Assembly: GCA_026196875.1 (NCBI GenBank)
Contig: JAPHTP010000112.1
Span: forward strand, 1 to 64,000
From: Kangiellaceae bacterium
GTDB taxonomy: Bacteria; Pseudomonadota; Gammaproteobacteria; Enterobacterales; Kangiellaceae
Direction: 5' to 3'
DNA: 64,000 nt
Part shown: one piece after another, positions 42,836-51,584 of the stretch
Layout: every line of letters begins with the position of its first letter
Position numbering within the stretch: the stretch's first letter is position 1
Program-made: the position numbers and the translations under genes
Notes under the pieces: model-generated
Database searches by the model: none
What the model was told of the DNA's origin: nothing
The model's input: the letters and a program-made list of their open reading frames with translations, nothing else

Positions 42836-45800
42836 TTATGATTTAGATGGCTCGGCCGGATAACTGGCGGATTGACCTGCAGACTGGCTATTTAATACGC
42901 CAGTTACCGGCAGCACCTTTGATTTGGAATGGGTAAAAATCGTTAAAAAATCGTTGCTCTTAATTCTTAGTAAACAAGGCAAAAGCAAAATAGTAAATAA
43001 AGTACTTACTGCTAATCCGCCAACAATGACAGAGGCTAGTCCGCGATAAATTACACTACCTGCACCTGGCATTAAGAGTAATGGCAACATGCCGAAGAAG
43101 CTGGTTAGGGTGCTCATAAATATAGGCCGCAACCTCAATTTTAAGGCTTGCTCGACTGCTTCGGCGCGTGCTAACCCGGTTGCCTCTGCACTGCGCGTTT
43201 GATGAACCAGTAAGATTGCATTGTTTACTACTAAACCTAATAGAATGACAAAGCCGATCATGGTTAACAGATCGAGTGGTTGAAAGGTAATTAAATTGAG
43301 TAGTTGAATTGCGATGATGCCGCCTACAGTCGCTAATGGAATTGTGACAAGAACTAAAGCACTGTCTTTTAATGATTTAAATAAGGCGGCGAGCAATAGG
43401 AATAATATAACCAGCGCAAATCCAAAATTCTGACCCATAATGCTGATCGCTTTTGTTAGTTGATCAGCGCTACCGCCGTACTGAATACTTGCATCTGCGG
43501 GTAGAGCGTCGGTTAGTTTATGGTGTACTTGGGCTCGTAACACATTAATCGTCTGCTCAAGCGACCATCCTGCAGGCGGATTAACATTAAGGGTAATAGT
43601 TCTTTGGCCGTCCACTCTAGCTAATCGGGAAGGGCCGACCGTTCGATTAATTTCAACCAAATCATTGAGCGGTTTGATGTTTCCACTCGCAGTTAATACT
43701 GGCATTGAGGCGAGACTTTCCGGACTATTCCACTCTTCTGCGCGCAGAATAATATTCATCCGTTTGTTGCCGTTAAAATGTTCCCCGACGAACATTCCAT
43801 CGCCTAGTGCACGGACTATCGTGCCGACTTCCCTGCGGCTCCAACCTTGTTCTAGAATTTCCCGATCTTTAGGCAGTAGGCGTAATTCCGGCTCCGCAGA
43901 TTCTAGCCCTGGATTCGCTCTAACACTGACGTCGGGAATTGCTTCTCTTATCCATTGCAAACCCTGTCCAGCTACCTGTTGTAATTGCTGATAATCTCGT
44001 GATTGTAAATGGATTGAAACGGATCGTCCGCCACCAAAGCCACCAAACAGATTTCCCTGGTATGCAAATGCCCTAGTGTCTGGAAGGTCAACCAATATTT
44101 CATTTCTGACTATGTCTAATAACTCATTTACTCGAGATTGATCCTTAGCCCTAATGCCTAAGTTGCCACCAAAAGGGCCGGTAAAAATATAGTAATTCTT
44201 TAGCGCAGGTTCTTTTACTCCGTCCATATAAGGTTTAATGCGTTGAATAATAGTTTGCACCACTTCTTTGTCGATTGTTTTCACATTGGCGCCAGGAGGA
44301 AACTGTAAATTCGCGTCAACAGCATCTCGTTTAACCGGCGGTAAATAATCCATTGTTGGGGTTAAAAGCCAAGTTAAAATGACGGGCAAAGAAATTAAAA
44401 CCACGGTAACCACTATTCGTTTTCCACCACTATTTGTTATGTGCAACACTCCCTTGGTAATTCGCTCCCATAACTTACGATTGGGATCGGTAACTTTATT
44501 TTCTTTGAGCCAGAACTTAGCAAGTACCGGAAGTAAAATGACGGCCACTAAAAGGCTAACTGAAACTGCAATGGCAATGGTTAGAGCTAAATCCCCGAAC
44601 AATTGGCCTTCGACATCTTTGAGGAAAAATACCGGTAAAAATATTGCCACTGTCGTTGTTGTTGAAGCCAATAATGCAGGCCAAACCTGAAGCGCACCTT
44701 TTTCTGAACTCTCCTGCGGTTGTTTCCCTTTCTCTCGCATCCGTAAAATATTTTCCAGTACCACAATTGCAGCATCAAGAACCATTCCGACGGCAAATGC
44801 GAGTCCTGCTAGGGAAATGACATTAAGTGAGCGACCAAGAAGATCGAGTACAAAAAATGTCGACAATATTGATATCGGAATCGCGCTAGCGATGATAAAT
44901 GTCGCTCTAGCACGGCGCACAAAGAACCAAAGAATTGATAGTGATAAGATGACGCCGGCAAATAAATTGCTGGTCACGAGATTAATTGCGCGGTAAATAA
45001 ATACTGAGGCGTCAAAGGACTGCACCATGACCAGTTTTTTGGCAGCGAGTTCTTCGCGATTTATTTTCTCTACCTCTTGTTTTACTGCATTTAATGTTGC
45101 CAAAGTGTTTGCACTATTGGCCTTATTTATCCGTAGTGAAAATGCTGGATTGCCATTTTGATAGGCGGTGTTAGAGCGGTCATTACGTGCGACTCCAACA
45201 TTGGCAATATCACCCAAACGAATATTTCTGCCGTTGCGGTTATCTAGAATGAGCTGCTCTAATTGATCAGCTTGATACTTGCCATTAAACCTCAATGTAT
45301 ATTGACGCCTGCCTACGTCGACAAAGCCGCCTGATACATCGCTACTGCCAGCAACTAAATTAACCAGAGAAGGTATTGTGATCCCTAGCTGAGCGGCTTT
45401 GGCGGGGTCAAATCTAATCTGTAATTCTTCTCGACTATTTTGGTCAAAAGTCTGAACGCTCGCTACACCTGGAATACTTTCTATTCTCGGTCGGATTGAG
45501 TTATTTACATAATCGATGTATTCCTGAACGGATTTGTCATTTCCTGGTAACGCCTGTAAAAAGAAAAACGTCAGCGCAGGAGTACCTCCGCCAAAACCTC
45601 CTAACATTATTTGAGGTGGTGTTGCGTCACGAGGTAGCGGAGGAATTCTTGTCATACGGCTAATCACTTCGATCAGCGTCTGTTCCATATTAGTATCGAC
45701 ATTGAACTCAAGGTTGATAAATGAATTGCCGCGGTTGGCGAAAGCATTCATTTGTACTAAACCAGGGAGTCCCCTCAATACTTGTTCTTGCGGTTCAATA

Positions 45801-45988
45801 ATTTCTGACTCAATTTCACTGGGAGAAGCCGCACGCCATTGGGTTTGAATAGCAATTCTTGGTCGTTCAATATCGGGAAAGAGCTGCACCGGTAGCTTGG
45901 TTAAACTGAAAATTCCGATGAGTAATATCAGAGTAACTCCCACAGCAACTGAGGCGGGGTTTTTAAGTGCCTTTCTTGTGAGTTGCAT
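42836..45988 (-). CDS. RND efflux permease
   Basis: 1050 residues with the usual two-fold repeat: a helix (about 13-30), a large periplasmic part, helices 2-6, then a second set. Typical regions: FPDIERPRIAIQTQW, RGLPGLVQMNAFANRG, ELRLLPKDREILEQGWSRRE and, at the end, GLVVNNAILLVHQTR. In AcrB the TM4 relay is VDD; here it reads GMVLDAAIVVLEN, so only Asp 405 is kept and the second acidic residue is Ala 406. The C-terminus has a long tail. A single-subunit homotrimer is expected. It lies first in a two-gene operon with the adaptor; drug or metal specificity is unknown. Confidence 0.93.
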   Translation of the reverse strand: MQLTRKALKNPASVAVGVTLILLIGIFSLTKLPVQLFPDIERPRIAIQTQWRAASPSEIESEIIEPQEQVLRGLPGLVQMNAFANRGNSFINLEFNVDTNMEQTLIEVISRMTRIPPLPRDATPPQIMLGGFGGGTPALTFFFLQALPGNDKSVQEYIDYVNNSIRPRIESIPGVASVQTFDQNSREELQIRFDPAKAAQLGITIPSLVNLVAGSSDVSGGFVDVGRRQYTLRFNGKYQADQLEQLILDNRNGRNIRLGDIANVGVARNDRSNTAYQNGNPAFSLRINKANSANTLATLNAVKQEVEKINREELAAKKLVMVQSFDASVFIYRAINLVTSNLFAGVILSLSILWFFVRRARATFIIASAIPISILSTFFVLDLLGRSLNVISLAGLAFAVGMVLDAAIVVLENILRMREKGKQPQESSEKGALQVWPALLASTTTTVAIFLPVFFLKDVEGQLFGDLALTIAIAVSVSLLVAVILLPVLAKFWLKENKVTDPNRKLWERITKGVLHITNSGGKRIVVTVVLISLPVILTWLLTPTMDYLPPVKRDAVDANLQFPPGANVKTIDKEVVQTIIQRIKPYMDGVKEPALKNYYIFTGPFGGNLGIRAKDQSRVNELLDIVRNEILVDLPDTRAFAYQGNLFGGFGGGRSVSIHLQSRDYQQLQQVAGQGLQWIREAIPDVSVRANPGLESAEPELRLLPKDREILEQGWSRREVGTIVRALGDGMFVGEHFNGNKRMNIILRAEEWNSPESLASMPVLTASGNIKPLNDLVEINRTVGPSRLARVDGQRTITLNVNPPAGWSLEQTINVLRAQVHHKLTDALPADASIQYGGSADQLTKAISIMGQNFGFALVILFLLLAALFKSLKDSALVLVTIPLATVGGIIAIQLLNLITFQPLDLLTMIGFVILLGLVVNNAILLVHQTRSAEATGLARAEAVEQALKLRLRPIFMSTLTSFFGMLPLLLMPGAGSVIYRGLASVIVGGLAVSTLFTILLLPCLLRIKSNDFLTIFTHSKSKVLPVTGVLNSQSAGQSASYPAEPSKS

Positions 45989-46164
45989 TTAAATGATGCT
46001 CTTATCTGTTTGACTGACAGAAGCATAACAAGTAATAAAAGTTCAATAGCAACAAAGCGACTATTAGAGGACAAATTGCGGTAAGTGGCGAAACAAAATT
46101 GGTATTGAAATATTTGTTAACATCTATGTTTCAAAATGTGATCTTTTTATCGTTTTATCGAATC

Positions 46165-46190
46165 AAAAAAGCCGCTGTTAAGCGGCTTTT
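46165..46190 (-). terminator. Rho-independent terminator after LytTR regulator
   Basis: GCCGCT / AGCGGC with a 4-base loop; six T on the minus strand and four on the plus strand. It directly follows the end of the response regulator gene at 46194. Confidence 0.85.
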
Positions 46191-46193
46191 CCA

Positions 46194-47003
46194 TCAAATA
46201 ATGTGTTTGATTTTATCGCGATAACTCCTGCTCATTTTTAACCTTGAACCGCCATTCAAAATTAGAAAGTATTCTCCATTAATATGCGAACAAACTTTTT
46301 CTATCTGATTGAGGTTAACAATCGTGGAGCGATGGATCCGTTGAAAATGATTGGGGTCGAGCTTCTTTTCCAGATTTTTCATGGTACTTCTTAAAACATG
46401 TACTTGATCATTAGCGTGAATGCACATGTAATCTCCGGCTGCTTCAACCCAGGCGATATCTCTGCTCGGAACTAGAGTCGTTTCTCCACGATCTTTGATC
46501 GCTATCTTTTCTGGGTATGCTTCTGAGGGGGCGGTGCCTTGCGCCAACATCTCATCAATTTTGGCCGGTGATTCGCCGGTTATATTAGTAATCAGATCCA
46601 TTAAACGTTGCTTTTGATTTTCACTATCACTTTGATTTAGATGATCCCGAACTCTCTGAATTGCGGTTGCTAATCTTTCTTCTTCGATTGGTTTTAACAC
46701 ATAGTCCACAGCGTGTACTTCAAAAGCGTCAATCGCGTACTGGTCAAAAGCGGTCACAAAAACCACTAAAGGCATCGCGTCAGCTTGCATCTTTCGGACT
46801 ACCTCAAACCCATCAATTCCTGGCATTTGAATATCTAGAAAAATTAGATCTGGCGACTCATCTTCAATTTTTTGCAAAGCTTCGCGGCCATTATTGCACT
46901 CTGCGATCACTTCTATATCTTCAAATTTTTCCAAGCGAAGTAGCAGTCCTCTTCTCGCTAAAGACTCATCATCAACAACTAGGGTTCGAATTTTATTTGT
47001 CAT
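46194..47003 (-). CDS. LytTR-family response regulator
   Basis: 269 residues. Receiver domain 1-125 with phosphoacceptor Asp 57 (LIFLDIQMPG), the acidic pair VVDDES and Lys of YVLKPIEEERL. The C-terminal domain (about 165-269) is LytTR: DIAWVEAAGDYMCIHAND, LRSTMKNLEKKLDP, FQRIHRSTIVNLNQIEKV. It binds DNA when phosphorylated by its partner kinase, whose gene precedes it by 12 bp. AAAGGAA lies before the ATG. Confidence 0.95.
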   Translation of the reverse strand: MTNKIRTLVVDDESLARRGLLLRLEKFEDIEVIAECNNGREALQKIEDESPDLIFLDIQMPGIDGFEVVRKMQADAMPLVVFVTAFDQYAIDAFEVHAVDYVLKPIEEERLATAIQRVRDHLNQSDSENQKQRLMDLITNITGESPAKIDEMLAQGTAPSEAYPEKIAIKDRGETTLVPSRDIAWVEAAGDYMCIHANDQVHVLRSTMKNLEKKLDPNHFQRIHRSTIVNLNQIEKVCSHINGEYFLILNGGSRLKMSRSYRDKIKHII

Positions 47004-47015
47004 TAACCAATTCCT

Positions 47016-48077
47016 TTAAACTTCGTATGGTAGGCGTATGCTAATTTTTAAGCCGCTTGGTTCAACATTGGATATCTTAAATGAATGATCACTGTTGTAG
47101 AGCTCACGTAGCCTTTCTTTGGTGTTTTTAACGCCAACGCCGCGGCTATTTGGTAGCTCGCCATTGATAAGTTCGACACCTGGTCCGTCATCGCTCAACT
47201 CCAATAGCAATTCATTGGCAAATACCTTGGCCTTTAAACTGATGGTCCCACCGGTTTCAGATTTAGCTATTGCATACTTGATCGAATTTTCGACCAGTGG
47301 TTGCAAAATCAGACTGGGAATTAGGGCTTTTTCTGCCTCTGAGTCAATTTCAAAATCTAGCCCTAACCTCTCCTCGAAGCGTACTTTTTCAATCCCTAGA
47401 TACAAGTTTAAGGTGGTGATTTCTTGCTCCAAGGTGACTTTCTGCATTGGATCATTGTCCAGCGAATAGCGTAAGAAGTTAGAAAGCCTGGTAACCATTT
47501 CGTTAGCTCGTTCGCCCTTATGCTCTAAAACTAAAGTGGAAATTGCATTGAGGGTATTAAATAAAAAGTGAGGGTTGAGCTGATAACGCAACATTTTTAA
47601 TTGTGCTTCGTGGGCTAATGCATTTGCTTTCAGAGCCTTTTGACTCGCTTCTAACATGGCCTGATAGAATTTAATACCAAAATACAGGCAGCTCCAACAT
47701 ATGAAAATGTAGAATATATTAGTGATGCCCCAGAAATATCCTGTCCACATTTCGGGGCGGTAACCATGTTTAAACAATTCCCAATAAGTTAGGTTGTAGG
47801 GCACCACCCAAATCAAACTACATAAATAAGAACCAAAAATAACGGTCGCAATACGCGTTACTAATGAGGCATCCCAAACTGCACGATAAATAGGCCGCAA
47901 TATAAAGCTGATAAATAAGCCTAATACTGAACCGATAGATACTACCCAGTAATAATTAATGGGCTTATCCCAGTAAAAGGCTGCAACATAGGTACTGAGA
48001 CAGTAGCCACCCCAGCCGGCAATATTCAATATTAAGAATTGATGATTGTTATTTGTTAGGAGTTTTTGGTGCTGCAT
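47016..48077 (-). CDS. LytS-like sensor histidine kinase
   Basis: 353 residues. Four or so membrane helices within 1-140, then the His_kinase domain with QLNPHFLFNTLNAIS, giving His 170 as phosphorylated residue, followed by an ATPase with ILQPLVENSIKYAI and ELSDDGPGVEL. It matches the LytS/YpdA branch that pairs with LytTR regulators. No extra sensor domain is visible, so the membrane part itself probably senses the signal. Expected to phosphorylate the following regulator. Confidence 0.95.
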   Translation of the reverse strand: MQHQKLLTNNNHQFLILNIAGWGGYCLSTYVAAFYWDKPINYYWVVSIGSVLGLFISFILRPIYRAVWDASLVTRIATVIFGSYLCSLIWVVPYNLTYWELFKHGYRPEMWTGYFWGITNIFYIFICWSCLYFGIKFYQAMLEASQKALKANALAHEAQLKMLRYQLNPHFLFNTLNAISTLVLEHKGERANEMVTRLSNFLRYSLDNDPMQKVTLEQEITTLNLYLGIEKVRFEERLGLDFEIDSEAEKALIPSLILQPLVENSIKYAIAKSETGGTISLKAKVFANELLLELSDDGPGVELINGELPNSRGVGVKNTKERLRELYNSDHSFKISNVEPSGLKISIRLPYEV

Positions 48078-48438
48078 TGAGTTAATTATTCGTCAAGTTT
48101 GAAGATCTGCCAGCCAATAGTATAAATCAAAACAGAGCAATGTAGAGGTTATTAGTCGTGAATTGTCGGCATTTTGTCTCTTTTAAGAAACGACATTTAA
48201 ACAAAGGACATATCAAATTTCGGGTGCTGTTCGCGAGTAAGTTAAATTTGTATGAATATAAAGATTGAATAAAGGTTGACAAAATTCAATACACGTAACA
48301 GGAGGTTTCAAATTCGATATTATGCAATGAAGAATTACATTTGGCAAAACGACTAAACAAGTTAATTCGTATACTTTAGTAATGCGGAGTAACTATTCCT
48401 ATTTAATTTACCAGTCTGCATTTATCAGGAGATATGAA
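48078..48438. other. Intergenic region before secreted protein
   Basis: 361 bp of AT-rich sequence. It holds a TTGACA hexamer (48276-48281) without a well-spaced -10, an unattached AGGAGG (48300-48305), and TATACT (48370-48375) as a likely -10 of the secreted-protein gene. A 9-codon frame (MKNYIWQND) follows the AGGAGG but is too short to support. Confidence 0.4.
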
Positions 48439-48789
48439 ATGAAAAAATTAATTCCAGTTGTTTTAGCCGGATTTGCCGGAGTTGCAATGGCAGGCGATGA
48501 CGTCGCCGTTTATTCTACAGATGACTATTGCGACCTTAAAGTAAACAAGGCATCTACGGCCGACAAGCAATATGCAAAAGCTTATTCGGATAAGCTTGGT
48601 CAGCAGCCTTCAAAGAAATTTTGCAATCAGATTAATTCAGAAAAGAAAGTTGCTGAAAACAAAAAAGCTAAAAAGAAGTGGAACTACGCGTTTAACAAAC
48701 CTTACAGAAATTCTACTCGTCGATTATCGCAAAAAACCATAGCTAAACTACGTGCGGCTGGGATTGATTCTACCGAGTTGCAGTTTTAA
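48439..48789 (+). CDS. Small lysine-rich secreted protein
   Basis: 116 residues; ATG 48439 follows AGGAG at about 8 bases. An earlier in-frame start at 48382 adds a stretch with no role. Signal peptide MKKLIPVVLAGFAGVAMA cleaved before GDD. Two Cys (DDYCDLK and KFCNQI) may pair. The rest is basic, with ENKKAKKKWNYAF and RRLSQKTIAKLRAAGIDS. I recognise no family. It has its own terminator, so it is probably transcribed alone. Location: periplasm or outside the cell. Confidence 0.7.
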   Translation: MKKLIPVVLAGFAGVAMAGDDVAVYSTDDYCDLKVNKASTADKQYAKAYSDKLGQQPSKKFCNQINSEKKVAENKKAKKKWNYAFNKPYRNSTRRLSQKTIAKLRAAGIDSTELQF

Positions 48790-48826
48790 GTATTTTTTCT
48801 CGCTAGCTAATCATACGAATTAAAAA

Positions 48827-48846
48827 GGGGCTAATGCCCCTTTTTT
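48827..48846 (+). terminator. Rho-independent terminator
   Basis: GGGGC-TAAT-GCCCC followed by six T, about 40 bp after the stop of the small secreted protein. An A-run precedes the stem. Confidence 0.9.
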
Positions 48847-48998
48847 GGTTTTATCTACGATCACGTTTTCGACTTTAAGCTGACCAATATCGCAGATTTT
48901 TTGACAAATACTGTGCGTTACCTCGCTATAAACAGAGTAAAACTCGCTATATAATCGGTTACTAAGGTGCCCAGCCGAATTATCTCAGGGAGTTGAAG

Positions 48999-51467
48999 AT
49001 GTATTTGTTAAAACAACGTCGTTTTGAGCAAGACATTCCGTGCCTCTCAGCATTAATTGGAATTTTGTGTATTTTCCTTGTCGCTTGCGGCAGTAGTGGC
49101 GGAGGAGGAGATGATAATGCGCCGGATACCACACCACACCCATTTGGTTTCAATAGTGCAGAAACCACTCTACAAGATACTTGGATAGAATCTAACATTG
49201 CCACTCTAGTTGGCTTTAACGCCCCTGCGGCTATTTCAATTACCAATGGGGAATATCGCGTTGACAATGGTGATTATACTGCCGACCCGTCTACCGTTAC
49301 TATGGGTCAACCGGTTCAAGTTAGAGTGCGTTCCAGTTCCACTTTAGGGGAATCGGTTACAGCAACTTTAACTGTCGGAGGTGTAAGTGGTAGCTTCCAA
49401 GTTACTACAATTCAGAGCGGTAGTATTCTTACACGCCTGAGCAATGCAAGCTGCACTGCGCCTGATCATGCAAATACTGGCAATTCTAGTTTAACTCTTG
49501 AGCCGGTATTCCCAAGTCTTCCCGGACTCAGTGCTCCAATAGGATTATTTCAGGTGCCCAATGATCCAAGTATGTGGTACGTGGTACAACAAAATGGAGT
49601 TGTCAGACAATTTGAGAATTCAGAGTCAGTCAATTCTTATACAGATTTTTTAGATTTAACTTCTCGAGTTACTTATGGCGGAGAGAGAGGATTATTAGGA
49701 TTTGCGTTTCATCCCAACTTTGCTGTCAACGGAGAGTTCTACGTTTCCTACAACGACTTAAATTCCAACTCGGTAATTTCTCGATTTACTTACTCCGGTA
49801 CGCTTCCGGTTTCTCTTGCAACGGAAGAAATAGTATTGACCTTGGATCAGCCTGCAACCAATCATAATGGGGGTCATATAGGTTTCGGGCCTGATGGTTA
49901 TTTATATATCGGTTTTGGTGACGGCGGCGGCGGTGGTGACCCCTTTGGCCATGGCCAAAACACTCAATCGTTACACAGTACTATTTTGCGTATTGACGTA
50001 AATAACTCAGATACCTATACCGTTCCGGCAGACAATCCATTTGTGAATAATGCAAATGTATTAGACGAAATTTACGCTTACGGATTAAGGAATCCTTGGC
50101 GCTGGAGTTTCGACCAACAAAATGGCGATCTGTGGCTCGGAGATGTGGGACAGGGAGCATACGAAGAAGTCGATATAGTTGCAGCGGGTGATAATTTGGG
50201 TTGGCCGATTATGGAAGGCGCACATTGTTATAACGCAAATTCTTGCGACCAAACGGGATTGGTTTTACCTGTGGCGGAATACAATCATGACAACGGCGAC
50301 TGCTCTATTACCGGAGGTTATGTTTATCGAGGACAAACTATTCCGGCACTACAAGGACATTATCTCTATGGAGATTTTTGTACCGGCAGAATTTGGTCAA
50401 CGGTAAGAGAATCAAACCAATCATTTTCAACTCAAGAAATTTTACTCTCGGGCCTCGGCATTTCTAGTTTCGCTCAAGATCATAGTGGTGAAGTTTATGT
50501 GCTTAGCTTGTGGGGAGATCCCGGTCAAAATATATTTCGTTTTGTCGATTCTGGTGGCGGGCAAAGCAATATACCTGAGACGCTTTCACAAACAGGTTGT
50601 TTTAGTTCAACAAATGACAAAACCTATTCAAGTGGGGTGGTTTCGTTCGATGTGATCGCCAAACTTTGGTCGGATGGCGTCGATAAATCGCGATTGTTTG
50701 CAGTACCTGATAGTGCCGAAATAACCGTGGAGGAAGACGGCGATTTTGAGTTTCCTGAAGGTTCTATATTAATAAAGAACTTTATTCTTGATGGTCAATA
50801 TTTAGAGACAAGATTATTTATGCGGCACGTTTCAGGCTGGGGAGGGTATAGTTATAAATGGCTGGAAGACCAGTCGGATGCCACCCTTGTTGAAGGGGCA
50901 GACTCAGTGATAGTCGATGGTTTTGAGCATTTGATCCCCAGTAGAGGTCAGTGTTTCGAGTGTCACACTACCGGTGCCGGTATTTCTTTAGGACCGGAAG
51001 CGAGCCAAATGAATCACAACTTCACTTATCCAAATGGCAATACAGGGAACCAACTTACGGCATTGTTTGATGCTACTTATTTGAGTTCAATGCCAGCAGG
51101 TGAGCAAATTTATCAATTGGTAGACGTTGATAATACTCAAGCTACAATAAGCGAAAGGGCACGAAGTTACCTGCATAGTAATTGCAGCGGCTGCCATCGT
51201 CCAGGCGGCACAGCGCCGCAAATGGATTTTAGAATTCAAACTTCGATAAATAATTCGATGGCCTGTGATCAGATACCGAATAATGGAGATTTGGGGATTA
51301 ATAACGCCCGAATAATTGCGCCAGGTGATTCAGCTAGATCGGTTTTACTCGCGCGTATGCAAGCTTTGGATAACAATCGAATGCCGCCGCTCGCCACGCA
51401 AATTATTGATCAGACTGCGACAAACATTATTGAGCAGTGGATTGATAATTTGACAGGGTGTCAGTAA
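48999..51467 (+). CDS. Glucose/sorbosone dehydrogenase-like lipoprotein with cytochrome c motifs
   Basis: 822 residues; ATG 48999 with GGGAG ahead. Lipobox LVACGSS, then a Gly-rich linker and an unknown beta domain (about 45-135). The middle (about 150-500) is a GSDH-type six-bladed propeller, with GLLGFAFHPNF, NHNGGHIGFGPDG, YAYGLRNPWRWSFD and GDVGQGAYEEVD. After that come two CxxCH motifs, CFECH (nt 50952-50966) and CSGCH (nt 51183-51197), so heme may be bound. Known relatives oxidise aldose sugars with PQQ. The heme part could pass electrons on. Single gene. Confidence 0.85.
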   Translation: MYLLKQRRFEQDIPCLSALIGILCIFLVACGSSGGGGDDNAPDTTPHPFGFNSAETTLQDTWIESNIATLVGFNAPAAISITNGEYRVDNGDYTADPSTVTMGQPVQVRVRSSSTLGESVTATLTVGGVSGSFQVTTIQSGSILTRLSNASCTAPDHANTGNSSLTLEPVFPSLPGLSAPIGLFQVPNDPSMWYVVQQNGVVRQFENSESVNSYTDFLDLTSRVTYGGERGLLGFAFHPNFAVNGEFYVSYNDLNSNSVISRFTYSGTLPVSLATEEIVLTLDQPATNHNGGHIGFGPDGYLYIGFGDGGGGGDPFGHGQNTQSLHSTILRIDVNNSDTYTVPADNPFVNNANVLDEIYAYGLRNPWRWSFDQQNGDLWLGDVGQGAYEEVDIVAAGDNLGWPIMEGAHCYNANSCDQTGLVLPVAEYNHDNGDCSITGGYVYRGQTIPALQGHYLYGDFCTGRIWSTVRESNQSFSTQEILLSGLGISSFAQDHSGEVYVLSLWGDPGQNIFRFVDSGGGQSNIPETLSQTGCFSSTNDKTYSSGVVSFDVIAKLWSDGVDKSRLFAVPDSAEITVEEDGDFEFPEGSILIKNFILDGQYLETRLFMRHVSGWGGYSYKWLEDQSDATLVEGADSVIVDGFEHLIPSRGQCFECHTTGAGISLGPEASQMNHNFTYPNGNTGNQLTALFDATYLSSMPAGEQIYQLVDVDNTQATISERARSYLHSNCSGCHRPGGTAPQMDFRIQTSINNSMACDQIPNNGDLGINNARIIAPGDSARSVLLARMQALDNNRMPPLATQIIDQTATNIIEQWIDNLTGCQ

Positions 51468-51502
51468 AAACAAAGAAAAATCTTTGCCAACTTGGTTAAA
51501 TC

Positions 51503-51526
51503 AAAAAAAAAGGGGCTAAAAGCCCC
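51503..51526 (-). terminator. Shared terminator between convergent genes
   Basis: GGGGCT / AGCCCC with a 3-base loop. Nine T follow on the minus strand, so it ends the subtilase transcript. On the plus strand it lies about 45 bp after the dehydrogenase stop but is followed only by TTAAG. Confidence 0.8.
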
Positions 51527-51584
51527 TTAAGTAGTCACCGTTTCTTCGAAACAAATTATTATTATTTTAGGCCCTATTCTTTCC

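Noticed and set aside
48276-48305. TTGACA at 48276 and an isolated AGGAGG at 48300
   Set aside because: No -10 at 16-18 bases from the TTGACA and no frame longer than about 14 codons after the AGGAGG; likely chance in AT-rich DNA.
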